Assembly (NCBI RefSeq): GCF_001431485.1
Contig: NZ_LDJM01000025.1
Span: forward strand, 56,874 to 120,873
Length of the DNA stretch: 64,000 nucleotides
Source of the DNA: Stenotrophomonas ginsengisoli
GTDB lineage: Bacteria > Pseudomonadota > Gammaproteobacteria > Xanthomonadales > Xanthomonadaceae
Direction of reading: 5' to 3'
A program made the translations under genes and the position numbers. Below, one piece after another: positions 63,680 to 64,000 of this stretch (positions within the stretch are counted from its first letter, which is position 1; the number at the start of each line of letters is the position of its first letter). Under the pieces are notes generated by a model. The model worked only from the letters and a program-made list of their open reading frames with translations, was not told the origin of the DNA and did no database searches.

Positions 63680-64000
63680 GCTCCCCCGTCAAGCAGACAC
63701 TTCAAAAGTAGAACCTTCGACGTACTGGTTGCGGTACTCGACCGGACTCATGCCGCCAAGTGAATCGTGAGGTCGCTCTTCGTTGTAATTGATCATCCAC
63801 CAGTAGGTGGCTTCTCGTACATCGTCCAGACGGGCGTAGAGATTTCGATCGAGCACTTCTTCGCGGAAAGTCCGATTGAAACGTTCGATGAAGGCGTTCT
63901 GATTGGGTTTGCCTGGCTGGATGTACTGCAGCGCTACCCCATTGGCCCTGAGCCAGCTGGTGAATACTTCCCCCAGAACTTCCGACCCGTTGTCCGACCG
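63668..64000 (-). mobile_element. IS3-family insertion sequence (one end only)
   Basis: The segment from about 63668 to the right edge carries the end of an IS3-family element: the C-terminal part of its transposase plus a short terminal region (TGGGAGCGTAAGCTCCC, a partly palindromic stretch). The other end is outside the window, so the terminal inverted repeats and target duplication cannot be confirmed. Confidence 0.8.
63689..64000 (-). CDS. IS3-family transposase OrfB, C-terminal part
   Basis: The last 103 codons of an rve-type transposase are present, with the 5' part beyond the right edge. The reading frame shows SDNGSEVLG (second catalytic Asp of DDE), QPGKPNQNAFIERFNRTFREEV (catalytic Glu in FIERFN) and INYNEERPHDSLGGMSP, typical of the IS3 family. 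The frame is intact in the visible part. Confidence 0.92.
   Translation of the reverse strand, partial: RSDNGSEVLGEVFTSWLRANGVALQYIQPGKPNQNAFIERFNRTFREEVLDRNLYARLDDVREATYWWMINYNEERPHDSLGGMSPVEYRNQYVEGSTFEVSA

Noticed and set aside
1..64000. CRISPR arrays, prophage blocks or rRNA operons
   Set aside because: No regularly spaced direct repeats, phage structural genes or rRNA sequence were seen; the only mobile element is the IS3-family end at the right edge.

Overview
The window is high-GC chromosomal DNA from a gammaproteobacterium of the family Xanthomonadaceae (Lysobacteraceae), most likely Stenotrophomonas or a close relative. The pointers are a Xanthomonas-type VirB/VirD4 secretion locus whose VirB7 lipoprotein carries a secretin-like N0 domain, an Oar-type TonB-dependent receptor, the petABC-sspAB order, and a solitary ParB-like gene of the kind seen in xanthomonads. 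The species call is inference; no rRNA is present.

Layout, left to right. 1-9.9 kb (minus strand): a type IV secretion cluster in the order virD4, virB7-8-9-10-11-1-2-3-4. virB4 runs off the left edge, so virB5/virB6 should lie beyond it. It abuts two identical tRNA-Val(GAC) genes and uvrB (10-12.4 kb). 12.5-20.8 kb: type IV pilus assembly. This comprises a solitary GspH/FimT pseudopilin, tRNA-Asn, the operon fimT-pilV-pilW-pilX-pilY1-pilE, and a divergent LytS/AlgZ-type kinase. 20.8-25.5 kb: the nucleosidase ppnN and a large Oar-like TonB-dependent receptor. 25.8-30.9 kb: an SDR-grxD pair, a divergent SOD-like gene, purE-purK, a Trm112-like protein, and DUF2272 and DUF3301 proteins. 31-34.9 kb: petABC (cytochrome bc1) followed by sspA-sspB. 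35-43.2 kb: a lytic transglycosylase, then miaB, phoH (ybeZ), ybeY, an unknown secreted protein, corC, a DUF4105 membrane protein and corA. 43.2-51.8 kb: putrescine uptake and catabolism (potFGHI, puuA, divergent puuB and a Sad-type aldehyde dehydrogenase). 51.8-53.6 kb: a bacteriohemerythrin behind a perfect FNR/ANR-type box, and an MHS-family MFS transporter. 53.7-59 kb: a cobalamin riboswitch followed by btuB-btuF-btuC-btuD and a PduO-like protein. 59.1-62.5 kb: a ParB-like protein and three membrane or membrane-anchored proteins. 62.5-64 kb: an AT-richer accessory patch with an unknown gene, a second coupled reading frame that is cut off, and the end of an IS3-family element that runs off the right edge.

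How the genes work together. The secretion cluster matches the antibacterial X-T4SS of Xanthomonas citri and S. maltophilia, but I see no XVIPCD-type effector or immunity gene here. The pilus operon builds the priming tip of type IV pili. The Pot/Puu/Sad genes import putrescine and feed it through the gamma-glutamyl route toward succinate. The btu genes form one riboswitch-controlled vitamin B12 uptake unit.

The most interesting points are the DUF4105 protein in the chromosomal slot where E. coli carries lnt, a superoxide-dismutase-like protein lacking recognisable metal ligands, an SDR without its catalytic Ser and Lys, the structured leader in front of virB7, a small cluster of DnaA boxes between miaB and phoH, and the IS-interrupted two-gene module at the right end.
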